From positions 1,162,501 through 1,226,500 of the forward strand of contig WPIO01000005.1 in NCBI GenBank assembly GCA_009760855.2: a DNA stretch of 64,000 bases, in the 5' to 3' direction. The position numbers and the translations under genes were made by a program. A model generated the notes under the pieces. The model did not search any database, was not told the DNA's origin, and was given only the letters and a program-made list of their open reading frames with translations. This document shows positions 26,131 to 36,307 of this stretch, one piece after another. This DNA comes from Cristatella mucedo. Its lineage: Eukaryota > Bryozoa > Phylactolaemata > Cristatellidae. Within the stretch, counting starts at the first letter, position 1; each line of letters opens with the position of its first letter.

Positions 26131-27900
26131 TAGCCAACAGACTTCGTCTCTAGCAACAAAGAGAAAGTGGGAAGCATAGCAGAGTCAGGAGAGCAGTTAA
26201 GGTAGTGAGTAGCATGGAAGTAGCAGCTCTGGACCGCTGAAAAGGATGAGCCATAGTCGGCAGTAGGAGAGTATTTGTCGTTGCGTAAGAATTGTGGAAG
26301 CGAGTTCCACAGTCAACGACCTGCAGAGCTAAAGCTTCTGTCGTCAACGGTCTTTGAGCAGAAGAATGGAACAACTAATTTATTGTCCACACAGGACCTG
26401 AGGGCGTGAAGAGGCTGAAACTGGTGCAGCAGTTCAGCTAGGTACGATGGAGCCAAGCCGTGGTGGGCCTTGTAGGTCAGCATAAGAACTGTGCTCTGTA
26501 TCCGTTGCTCAACCGGCAACCATGCTAGCTCTTTCAGCAAAAGCGACACGTACTCAAACCTCTGGGACTTAAAGACTAGCCTTGCAGCCATATTCATAGC
26601 CAGCTGCAGTGGCCTAATAGCTTTCTTTGGCAGCCCAGCCAAAAGGGAATTACAATAATCAAGCCGAGACAGAACTAAGGAGCTAGTTAAATGTTTTGCA
26701 AGCCATTGTGAAAGACAGCTCCTAATCTTGGATAGGGATCGGACGTGGTGGCTAGCTATAGAAGCAGTCTTCTAAATGAAGCTTTACAAATTTAGGCAGC
26801 TCTCGAAAACACCTAAATTTCGAGCACCTGAGAATGGTCGCACAACAGCATCACTTATTAGAAGCGAAAAGCCTTTTAATCCAGTCTCGCGGTTTGGGTA
26901 TCATTTGAGCAGCAGTTCGGTTTTATCGTCATTCAGTTTCAACAAGTTTTCCGACATCTAGGATCGAATGTCGCCAAGGCAAGCATTCAGTTTCTCAGTT
27001 TCGGCAGCAAAGTCCGACGGTTTGAATGACAAATACAGCTGAGTATCGTCAGCATAAAAGTGATATCCTATTCCATAGGCCTTAATCACTTTTCCTCGGA
27101 GGTTGAGTATAAATGGAGAACAGCAAGGGACCGAGTACGAACCCTTGAGGGATTCCACAGATGACCCGTCTCGTGTGTGAGAAATGACCCCCACACGACA
27201 CGGATTGAACACGATCGGACAAGTAGGATTTAAACCACACCAGTATTTCGTCTGCCAGACCGATCGTTGTTCTCAATCGCTCAAGTAGAACATCGTGATC
27301 AATGGTGTCGAAGGCAGCTGACAGATCTAGCAGAACTAGGGCAGTGACGTTCCCGTCGTCGTTGCCACGTAGAATGTCATTTGTTAACACGGAGGAGAGC
27401 AGTTTCAGTGGAGTGCTGCCTCTTGAACCCTGATTGAAATGTTTCTCACATTCCATTCTTGTAAATATGTTCAACCTGCTGCTTAGCAACAATTGTTTCG
27501 AGCATCTTTGTCAAGAAAGGAAGAAGGGAAACTGTGCGGCAGTTTGCAAGGATCTCTGTATCTAATCCAAAGACTTTTTAAGTATGGGTTTAACGATTGC
27601 CGATTTGAAGGATTTGGTGACGACCCCTTTTCCCAAAGAAGCATTACAAATCTCGGTTATGGCAGGGCTAAGAGGGTCTGCCAGTGAAGATGATGGTATA
27701 TGGTCTTCAGGAGACGAGCTCTTTTTGCTAGACCTTATTAAGGTAGCCACATCGTATGCAGAAACCTCGGAAAACCTTTGAAAGAAGGTCACAGGCTTCG
27801 ATTCCGCAATTGCTTTAGTCGGTGGGGGCTTCGTGGAGGCACGAATGTGCACAGTTTTTTCAGTAAAGAAGGCTGAAAACTTTATAATTACCCCTTTCTA
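26130..27900 (-). mobile_element. L2/CR1-like LINE with most of the RT domain, broken
   Basis: The minus strand carries, in order, VATLIRSSKKSSSPEDHIPSS, ALVLLDLSAAFDTIDH (RT motif A), GIPQGFVLGPLLF (motif B region), FYADDTQLYLSF (catalytic YADD) and the C-terminal blocks RPLQLAMNMAARLV and ELAWLPVEQRI. A frameshift separates the motif B and YADD frames near 27110, and TGA replaces a codon before LWNSLP. Protein sequence differs clearly from the 4.3 kb copy, so it is another subfamily. Inactive. Confidence 0.88.
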
Positions 27901-28425
27901 GACATCTGATCGTATGCTGATTCCATTTTCCATGGGGAGTGCGATCCTTCATTATTCAAAGCAAGCGGTGTTAATAGTCGTTAAGGTTCTTCTGACGCCA
28001 TACAAATTGGGCAGTTGAATAATCTAACCTTCGATGCACTTTAGCTAAGCTCATGCTCGCTTTTATAGAGACACTGTTGAATAACAGATAAATAACCTAA
28101 AAGTGTGCATATAAAAATCTTCTTAACTGCTCAAGACATGCATACCATCCAGAAATGATAAAAAGCGATTCAGCGTTTTTCGAAATTTTCCTTAGCTAAG
28201 GTAGAACCGATTTGAGACTCACTCGTCACACTGTCATCCCTTCTTCCTCATGACTTCCACCTTAACAACTTTCGTCACGTCTCCGTTACACCGTTCTTAA
28301 GCTAGACTTCTAAAAGACCCAGCAGCTACACGATTGCATCAGCTCTAGCTAGCTAGTTCCAATCGATATTTGGTGTTAACTATTCCTCAAAACTGCTCTG
28401 CTGCTGGTTTAGAATGATCTAAAAA
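27900..28425. other. No recognised feature
   Basis: AT-rich DNA between LINE pieces; no exon signal seen. Confidence 0.4.
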
Positions 28426-28429
28426 GAAA

Positions 28430-28560
28430 TAAAAGTTCATTTTCATAACACCCACAGAGAACTTAATCTCTATCCAGGCGCTTTACATATGCCGCAAGGG
28501 CTTGAGCAGCCCGACCTTATCGTCAAAGGCAAGCACCCGTTGACCAAACTAGGGCTCCTG
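28430..28560 (-). mobile_element. tRNA-headed SINE with LINE-type tail, family B (degenerate)
   Basis: On the minus strand a decayed tRNA-like head (GACGATAAGGTCGGGCTGCTC then CAAGCCCTTGCGGCA) runs directly into the LINE 3' tail (TGTAAAGCGCCTGGATAGAG...TTCTCTG). Same join as in the copies at 50.2 and 57.5 kb. Confidence 0.55.
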
Positions 28561-28574
28561 AAAGGTTCTGATTA

Positions 28575-28745
28575 GGCTATGGCGTCCTTGCTATATATCC
28601 TTGATCTTTCAGCAGCATTTTATACAGTTGACCATATCTGCTTTTGAGCACCTTCCGACACGCCCACATATCGTTGGCGAACTCTTACGGGTTGGTCCTA
28701 CCCGTTAGGTCTTACCTTAGTGAGAGACTTTCAAAGTGGAGATTT
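28575..28745 (+). mobile_element. LINE RT motif A fragment
   Basis: Plus strand ILDLSAAFYTVDH followed by decayed sequence of the YRW..L and LTLV type. Confidence 0.55.
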
Positions 28746-28750
28746 AAATA

Positions 28751-28802
28751 GCTCTCGGTGATACCGGAGCCCCAGTTTCATGGGGCTCCGGGATCACCGA
28801 GC
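28751..28802. repeat. Hairpin repeat, 22-24 bp arms
   Basis: GCTCTCGGTGATACCGGAGCCCCA (28751-28774) pairs with 28781-28802 apart from a 2-base bulge and one mismatch; 6-base loop GTTTCA. Confidence 0.9.
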
Positions 28803-29240
28803 TCCCTTCCTTTCACTATGTACACTCCAATATCGCACGGCTCCGCCTGCTCGGTCAGAGGGCACCAGAGGTCAGAGGTCACTCGAAGCGATTAGAGCTA
28901 AGGCCAAGCTGCTCTCAGGGTTGAAGCGCTGCTGCCGAACGCCTTAGCGAAGCAGAGCCCGAGTCACCCGGCGACGTCTAAATCGCTCAGGGCACTGGAC
29001 CTCGAAAAAGTCAATAGCACCAATAGAGGCAGCAAGCTCAACCGGTAGCGCTTAAATAGAAAATTATTTTATTTACATTACGGGTTCTAAAATTAAATAA
29101 CGGCTATTGCCTTACGAACGCAGCGAAGATGGAGCAGCTGAAGAAGAGCCTCATTCCACTTCCAGGGTAGCAGGTCAAGGGCCTAACTCAAGATGTCCCC
29201 GCTGGAGTGAGGTCGAATTCGTTGAAAGTCGTCCAGATCC
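28803..29240. other. No recognised feature
   Basis: Unique DNA between the 28.75 kb hairpin and a LINE; contains a direct CCAGAGGTCAGAGGTCA repeat at 28866-28882. Confidence 0.35.
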
Positions 29241-29245
29241 TGCAA

Positions 29246-29822
29246 CGAAAATAATAATAATAAAACATGTGTACAGCACCCTCAGAGAACTGAATCTCTT
29301 TCTAGGCACTTTGCAGATGCTGTATAGAAAGCATTACCAAATGATTGATGGTTACGTCCGTAAGTAGCTAAGCAGCAGGCACAGTGTAAGCAAGGTATAT
29401 GCACACTAAAGACAATCACAAAGATCTATCGAATGCTGCAATAAACAGGCGCGTTTTCAGCTTCTTTTTAAATGTCATGTCAGGCGACGTTGTGACGTGT
29501 GTCGGTAGTGAGTTCCAGGCTTTGGGAGCATAGGAACTAAAGGCATGGTCTCCAATGGTTTTTAAGGTTCGTACGAGGTATGGCTAAGCGATTGGAATGA
29601 GAACCTCGGGTTGTACGATTCTTCGCCTGGTGGGGGAGTAGTTCTGATAGGTGGGCTGGAGCAAGAGAATGAATGGACCTACAAGTAAGTGAAATTAGAG
29701 CATTGAAGTCGGAACGCTTCTTGATTAGGAGCCAGTGTAGACCGGTCAGAAGTGGTGCAATGTGGCACCTGCGAAGCTCACGACAGACGAGCCTAGCTGC
29801 AGAGTTTTGCACCAACTGTAAG
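29246..29822 (-). mobile_element. L2/CR1-like LINE, 5'-truncated copy
   Basis: Tail (AATAATAATAAAACATG, CAGAGAACTGAATCTCTTTCTAGGC), 3' UTR and C-terminal coding sequence (LVQNSAARLVCRELRRCHI, PLLTGLHWLLIKKR). The truncation point at 29822 is 22 bases from the donor of candidate exon d. Confidence 0.82.
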
Positions 29823-29843
29823 TGCTTTGCAAGTGCAGCTCAC

Positions 29844-30059
29844 CGAAGAGCCGCTCCGCTTCACCAAGTACCGAGCAAATTCAGACAGCGCCCGAACGTG
29901 AGAGAGCAAGTAGACGGTGTTGCGGCCAGTGGGCACTGGCTGGCTACGAGCCAGGTGCTCCACCAACCCTACCTCCGAGGGGCTTGCTTGCCAACCGTAA
30001 CCGTCCACTGTTGGCACCTTTCCTTTCTTGTGCTTGTGAGGCGCTTTCACTTTTCCTAC
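29844..30059 (-). CDS. Candidate exon d of an unknown gene
   Basis: Acceptor TTTTGCTGCAG, donor TCTTCG|GTGAGC, exactly 72 codons in phase 0. It begins with a Lys/His-rich run (KVKAPHKHKKGKV) and ends with a helical segment (LLSHVRALSEFARYLVKR). A truncated L2-like LINE begins only 22 bases past the donor. It looks coding, but the family is unknown. Confidence 0.5.
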
Positions 30060-30326
30060 CTGCAGCAAAATGAGACTCGCATTCCAGCTCATCTTAGGAG
30101 CGATGCGCCACTGTGCGAAAATGGCCAACGTTTCGACAGGCAGCGGTAGTCCTCGACATCAGGCCCATAGCGCCCTTATGATGTGGCTGACGGCGCCCTT
30201 ATGATATGACCGGGGCAAAGTGCTCGGAGCGCAAAACGCTCAAAAAACGCGAGAAGGAATGAATATTCGCAGGGCAAATGAGCAGCCAGTTAGTTGTCGA
30301 TAAGGCGACGTCTGGCTATCATATCG

Positions 30327-30358
30327 AGCGTGAGCTGTCGTGCACGACAGCTCACGCT
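30327..30358. repeat. 32-bp perfect palindrome
   Basis: AGCGTGAGCTGTCGTG followed by its exact reverse complement, with no spacer. Confidence 0.95.
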
Positions 30359-30420
30359 GGCTCCAGGAGCCGCAGAAAAATAGCACAGCGAGCAGAGCTG
30401 AAAGGCAGTGAGGTGACAGC

Positions 30421-30421
30421 G

Positions 30422-30489
<68 letters not shown>
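30421..30489. repeat. (CA)n microsatellite
   Basis: Perfect CA run, about 34 units. Confidence 0.98.
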
Positions 30490-30491
<2 letters not shown>

Positions 30492-30933
30492 AGCCAGCAA
30501 TGGAGAATCGGGGCATGCGGCCGGACCGCTGCCTCAGCTTCTGCATCTGCTGACCGTTCAGCTCATCGAACGTTTTCGACCAGGTCCATCGTGGAGCTCG
30601 GTTCGTTTCCAGATGCAGCCTTCCCTTGCAACCACGCCACGCGATCAGGGCTTTCGCCAGCACTGGGGATACCAGTAAAAGAAGCATGTGCAGGACATAG
30701 CAGCGATCCATCCGTAACTGCATGCCTACATGCTGATGCACTACCGCCTGCAGGCAGCATCGGATTCTGCCGAAGGTGCACCCCAGTTAGGTACACTCTG
30801 GGCCATCGTCAGCCTTGCTGGAGCGCTCTCCCGCTCTGCCTCTCGGAGGGCTTGGCACTCCTTTGAGTGGGGAGGAGCTGCAGCTCAGATGCTACGTTAG
30901 AAAGCCAAAACGCAAACGGAGGCTTCTCGCTAC

Positions 30934-31026
30934 CTGAGGCTCAACAAATCGGATTATATCGGCAGCAAGAGCTGCAGAATTTTTCCAGATTGGAGCCACA
31001 AGGAGCAAGCTATGCGTTTGCACCAG
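30934..31026 (-). CDS. Candidate exon c of an unknown gene
   Basis: Thirty-one codons, phase 0 at both ends, donor CTCAG|GTAGCG. The acceptor ends GAG, which is unusual. The product (SLLLVAPIWKNSAALAADII and RFVEPQ) is hydrophobic and would follow exon b in frame. Weakest member of the set. Confidence 0.28.
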
Positions 31027-32314
31027 CTCCGAGCAAATAAGCCATGCCAAAGGAAGCCCTACTTGCCGTGTGCAACCACCTACTGACATAACTCAATGCC
31101 TGACCTGCCTCCACTGAGGTCCGAAGCCGAGGGCAGGGGTCAGAGGACGTGGCAGCCATTGCATCAAATCCTCAAGCTAGCGCTGGCTGCCACACCACCC
31201 AGCAGCAGCAGCAGCAGCAACTATGCAGAGCAACTACAAGTAGCTACCATCAGGCGCAGTGATGCAGGCCCGAAACCTGAGACTGGTGGGAGAGGTGTTT
31301 CTTCAACTTAGAGAAGAGAGAGACGAGAAGTGGAGAACGACGAGAAGTCAGGGAGTGGCTGAGCATTGCAGAGCCGCCAAGCGGTGGCGACCGGCCTCGG
31401 GAGGGGAAAGATCCGGTTCCTCATCCAGTGGGCGAGCAGAGCACGACACTTACGTGACGATGGAGCACGATTCGAGGCCAATCGAACGCTACAAGTAGTG
31501 TTGCCGAAAGCATCCGGTTGGCTTGCACAGTTTTACGTTTGCATTGCTTTGATCAGTCCTGCACTCGGACGGCAAGATTGGATGCATGTAAATGCATTGC
31601 CGAGGCTGCTCCCCAACAGAGGTAGACGCGAGTGGCTTCTGCAAGGAAGGCGCCAAGTGGGCGGCCGTGGTTGGAGGGAGGGTGGAGGGGTGGAGATGAG
31701 CAGCAGCCATTCGTGAGCAGCCCGAGCGCCAGCCACGTGTCTTCACGTGTCAGACCTACACACAGCAGCTGCAGTAGGATGCACACAGCAGCTGCAGAAG
31801 GAGGGTGCTCCAAAGCGTAGGGTAGAGGTGAGGCTTCTTCAATTACAGCAGCAGCTGCCACCACGTGTACTCGATGCTGCTTCGGTTGCAGCTGCTCGGA
31901 TGTGGCTGGTTAAGCAGGCTACCGCCTGCCTGGGCCCTTATTTTCGCCTGGCCAAGTTCAGGGGGAGCTAAACGAAGGGTACTTACTAGCTGACAGGGGT
32001 GAATCCTGCAAAGCAGGAACTCGTCGGCTCAGCATTCTATCAAGGCTAGTTATTCTCACCAGAAAGCAAGGCTCTTAACTGTCGGCAGGCTTTCACCACA
32101 GCAGTATTCCGATGACCCAGCAGCAAAGGGCTGGCTGCCGCTGGGCTGGCTGCCGCTGGTCAATTTAATTTTGAGGAGCTGTGGCATAGCAGCTGCACAG
32201 TCCATTTGTTAGCCATCAGATAGCAGGAGGCGATATACACTGCAAACGTATGGCAGCTGGCCTGCTGAGTCACTATGCCTCATGAATCCTGTCGCAGGCC
32301 AGCCATAACCATTC

Positions 32315-33022
32315 TTGCCGGCCACGAATTGTTCGGTAGAAAAACCAAAGTACATACAGTCATATACTATTTGCATGCATGCAGGCACACAGGTGTGTAC
32401 TTCCCCACTAGAGATTCAGGATTCGAGTAATTTGGTAACCGATTCATCGAACTTCATTCTTGGATTGAAGCAGCTGCTGCAGGTGCTGCTATTGCTGCTG
32501 CAGCCCTTCTATATTATGGTAATCAAAGTGGTTCGGAACAAGAAGAGGAACAAGGAACAAGAGCAGGTTGCTGACGAAATGACCACGGCATGCCCTGAAG
32601 CCACCTTGAGGCCACCTTTTGCCATTGCATCTGCCAACCCCCTAGTTCAAGCTATTATATTCCTGTTGTTAGTGCACGGTCACCAGCACGTCTGCAGTTG
32701 GCATGGACAGTCAGGTCTACCATTGCCAGATGCCGATATTCACACAACGCCGGTGGCCGGTTGCTTTCGCAGAAGATCCTTTTATCTCCTCATATCTTTT
32801 ATCTGGAAGCCTGCAGGATCTTCACCCATGCCACTCGGGCGAAGCTCAGTGCTAGAAGTGAACAAGCTGCTGGAACGTAGCTGCTGCTGGCGAGCAGGAG
32901 CATCAGCACTACAGAGTCGGCCAGCCCCCTCGGTCCTGCATCGGTTCGATGCGAAGCTCAGCACTCCCCGAGGTGTCTGCACAAAAAGAGCAAGGCCATT
33001 TGAACCAGATGTAAACACCTAG
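32315..33022 (+). CDS. Open frame of 235 codons, doubtful
   Basis: A long open stretch with two hydrophobic segments (QLLQVLLLLLQPFYIMVIKV near residues 53-72 and LVQAIIFLLLVHG near 110-122). No family resemblance, a Leu run from CTG-rich DNA, and no clear splice borders. It may be chance openness in DNA rich in CTG/CAG. Confidence 0.15.
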   Translation: MPATNCSVEKPKYIQSYTICMHAGTQVCTSPLEIQDSSNLVTDSSNFILGLKQLLQVLLLLLQPFYIMVIKVVRNKKRNKEQEQVADEMTTACPEATLRPPFAIASANPLVQAIIFLLLVHGHQHVCSWHGQSGLPLPDADIHTTPVAGCFRRRSFYLLISFIWKPAGSSPMPLGRSSVLEVNKLLERSCCWRAGASALQSRPAPSVLHRFDAKLSTPRGVCTKRARPFEPDVNT

Positions 33023-33039
33023 CCCTCCTGCCGTAAGCG

Positions 33040-33040
<1 letters not shown>

Positions 33041-33084
<44 letters not shown>
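33041..33084. repeat. (CA)n microsatellite
   Basis: Perfect CA run, about 22 units. Confidence 0.98.
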
Positions 33085-33086
<2 letters not shown>

Positions 33087-33233
33087 AACTTGACACTGGA
33101 AGCAAAGCAACAGAGTGCTGTTCGAAAGCCTGATGGCGATGTCTCAGTACCGGAAGCTAGGAGCAACGAATGGCACGCAATAACAGTCACATAGGTGGAG
33201 GATGATGGAGCTGAGACGCCAGCACCGCTGATA

Positions 33234-33273
33234 ACTACCGAGTGCAGCCAGAGCACTGGCTGCGCTCGGTAGT
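33234..33273. repeat. Hairpin repeat, 17-bp arms
   Basis: ACTACCGAGTGCAGCCA (33234-33250) and TGGCTGCGCTCGGTAGT (33257-33273), one mismatch, 6-base loop GAGCAC. A further CTACCGAGCGCAGC copy follows at 33295. Confidence 0.9.
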
Positions 33274-34199
33274 AGCCAGTCCGAGCAGCAGCACCTACCG
33301 AGCGCAGCACGGCGTCCTGCCTCTGCACGATGCCGAAGTAATCCTTCTCGGCCTCGCTGCTCCTGCTGCCGCTCGACACCCTCTCGTTACCGGTTGGAGT
33401 CCTGACGTCACCACCGGTTCCGGTGTTTGGCTGGCTCAAACGGCTCTTGCCTGAGGCTCTGCAACGGCAGTCACGCTGAGTGGGCGTCTCAGTTTGCCTA
33501 CCGACCTCGGCGAACACGAACGCACACCATCGGCCGCTTGATTGCAGCTCACTAACGGCTAGCAAAGCGTCCTTAATTCTGTTGCTCAGCAACTTCCCTT
33601 CCTGACTGCAGCCCATAACAGCTCTTTTGCATCAGGTGGGTGCAAAGTAACCAAGCCTTTCCAAACCCATTATGTCTTCCCATCTGGCATCAGACATATT
33701 TCAATGCTCGTATGGAGGCTAACTACTTCGAGGTCACCTGCTATATACACGACTAAGCTGCACATTCACCAGAGCCGCTGCATTCACCATTCTACAGCTG
33801 CAAATTATGTGGCTGCAGCTTTCTGCGATATCTCCTGCTGTACCCACAGTGGCGACTCTCTAGGCGTTGGTCGGCAGTAAGCTCATAACTCATAACTCAG
33901 CTGCTTCCTGCTCAACATTTGCACTTCCTCATTCCCTACTTCGTCTAAACAGTTTCGAGACAGCTAAATCATGCCTTTAAATTTTTCCGCATCCTTTTAA
34001 CGAAAAAAAAACAATCATCCAATCAAGCTGCCTTGCATTCTTGCATGCTTGCTGCTGGCAACTAAATACCCTTTAAAACAGTTTAAATCATAGCCCTAAT
34101 ACTGCATGAGGAAGTCCTTACAAACCATGTGTAACACATCTTTCGATGCGAACAGAACGAATTCACTAAGGCTCAATTGATCATCAAAGGTGGTACACA

Positions 34200-35020
34200 C
34201 ACAGTTGCATCGTGTATAGCAATCGTAATAGAACATTTCCTATAGCACCCTATGCAAGATAAATCTTTTTCTAGGCAATGTACATAAGCTTTGGAAAAGA
34301 TATTTGGAAAATCAGCATGTCAATTGGTCAGTGATAACATGCACAATTTCAACACACACACAAAGAACAGTTCACATGGATGGAGTAAAGGGGTGAGGAA
34401 CAGTTAGGTGTTTAGCATCTTTTTTAAATATCGTCAGGTCAGTGGCAATACAATCTGCAAAAAGGAGAGCACATATGTGAAAAAAGTAGACCTAAAACAG
34501 ATCCAAGGGGCATTCTATAATTCAAAGCTCTGTGCATTACCGGTCGCCATGCACACAGACACTGATATCTCGCACGGAAAACACACATCTAAATCATTTC
34601 AATGCAATAACAGTGGTGCCCAGGCGAGATGATAGATGCTCACAAGTCGAACTGGGTGGTCAGTAGTATCAAACACTGCCTAGAGATCCAGCCGAACTAG
34701 CAGACTCTACTTGCGATAACATTGCTGCACTTACAGTAGAGCTGACAACATGGAGTGATTACCTCTAAATCCTTACTTATTATCAGATCTACTCCTCCAC
34801 CAGGCCAAGCATCGTACCACCCGCTTTTCGGAAACTAACTGTTTACCTATACCTCGTACAAACCTCAAATCCTTTGGAGAATGTGCATTTAGTCTGTATG
34901 GTCCCAAAGCCTGGAACTCACTCCCGACTACCGTCACGACATCTCCTGACTTGACCACATTTAAAAAGAAATCAAAAACGCTCCTATTTCTGACAGCATC
35001 TATTGGGTCCCTGTGAAAGG
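34200..35020. mobile_element. LINE mosaic, both orientations
   Basis: A minus tail and 3' UTR (34230-34450), a minus RT motif-A-region piece (34600-34720) and a plus C-terminal piece (34775-35010: HQAKHRTTRFSET-like block, ALVPKAWNSLPT) lie side by side. Confidence 0.65.
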
Positions 35021-35394
35021 AACGTATAGATAAAAAGATCTTCATTTAGCCAGATTGCAGAATTTGGTGAGCACAAGAGTGGGAAGCATACACTTGTGGG
35101 AGAATTTTGATATAGAGTGTAACGTTAGCTGTGAGTGGTGAAACGCACTCAAACTAGGACGAGAAAGTGATTCAAACACTCGGCACACGGGGTCACTGCT
35201 GGGTTATCAAAAATTATTATCAAACTCGCCTAATACAAGAAAGGAACGATTTCTGGAAAGGAACTGAAATGAAATATGAAAATCCGAACTATACAAACTG
35301 TTATCACATGGCAGCAATACAGATGCTGCTGCTAAAGGCAGCTCACTGTCTCCAAGTTCAAACCTTTAGAAGCTCTGGGATGACCATTGCGTAC

Positions 35395-35501
35395 CCAAAG
35401 TGCTATTTGTCTAAGCAAAGGGATAAAGTGCTGTCCCTTTAGTCCTGCAGCCGGCAATCGTTCGTTGCCCTCTGCAAGTAGGGTGACAGCCACTAACTCT
35501 T
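35395..35501 (-). CDS. Candidate exon b of an unknown gene
   Basis: Acceptor GTGGCTGCAG, donor TTTGG|GTACGC, phase 1 to 0, so it joins exon a in frame and creates HMEEELVAVTLLAEG. It continues with HFIPLLRQIALW, which looks helical. It lies 226 bases from exon a. Confidence 0.42.
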
Positions 35502-35727
35502 CTGCAGCCACATGCAATCAGCTGCATATCTGTCTGCCAATTATTAGATGCAAAATTCGAATTTCTACGATAATAAGGCAAGTTAGCAACACGAATGCAA
35601 TGTGTTCAAAACTAGCCAAAAACCCTTTAAACTCCTTTAAAATGTTTGGGTTGGCTAGAATATACCTCCATCCTCAACTCATGCTGGAAACAAAAGGCTG
35701 TGCATGTGCATGAGCAAGGCTGGACAC

Positions 35728-35814
35728 CCATGTGGTCAAATTGATACTTGACTCTGTCAACATTGAAAAGTACGGTTTCGTACAACATGAAGGAACCAGG
35801 AAAGACTGGAAGCC
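35728..35814 (-). CDS. Candidate exon a of an unknown gene
   Basis: Acceptor CGGGCATTTTCAG, donor CATGG|GTGTCC, phase 1 to phase 1. Product includes SFMLYETVLFNVDRVKYQFD, whose heptad-like pattern could be a coiled coil, and which runs into EEEL when joined to the next exon. A remote resemblance to C2-domain or LRRFIP-type segments is too weak to use. Confidence 0.42.
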
Positions 35815-36307
35815 CTGAAAATGCCCGAAGTCCCCCAGAAGTAGAAAACAGCATCCTAAACTTAAAAGCATTTGAGAATCGTTTTGGTTTGCCGAAAGAT
35901 CATGCTCAAATCCTGCAAGTATCGTCTGCCAAGCGAGTGTGTAGTGACAGTGACCAGCAGACAGTGATTAGATCTGAGTACTCTACTCAGCATTCTCAAT
36001 TCGCTAACTGGCGAGGTCACTAACATAATTCTTGAGCAACAACGCATACTCTCCTGCTGTTTACTCAGGCACGTCCTTTCCAGCTGTCCATAAGCAGGCA
36101 CTTCCATTCTATTCACTTCCTCGATTGCCCTGCTGACTCAGCTATGCCTCTTACTTTCTCTGTGTGGGTTAGATCGAGTCTATTAGCTGTATGTACACCG
36201 AGAGCCACTTAATCTTTGAGTGCACTAGAGAAAATACCAGCGTAGCACCTGCTGAGTCATTGATGCTTTGAGAAGCTGCAGACAAAGATGCATACACCTC
36301 TGTCCGA

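Larger units (their letters stand above)
31030..34195. other. Intron or intergenic DNA with CAG/CTG runs
   Basis: Short CAG/CTG runs (31200-31220, 31760-31860, 32470-32500), a CA microsatellite and a hairpin. A minus-strand open stretch near 33295-33470 ends in a good donor (TCG|GTAGGT) and could be an exon, but its acceptor is not clear. Confidence 0.35.

Noticed and set aside
35728-35814. C2 domain strand or LRRFIP-type coiled coil
   Set aside because: Similarity is limited to about 15 residues and the rest of neither family is found nearby.
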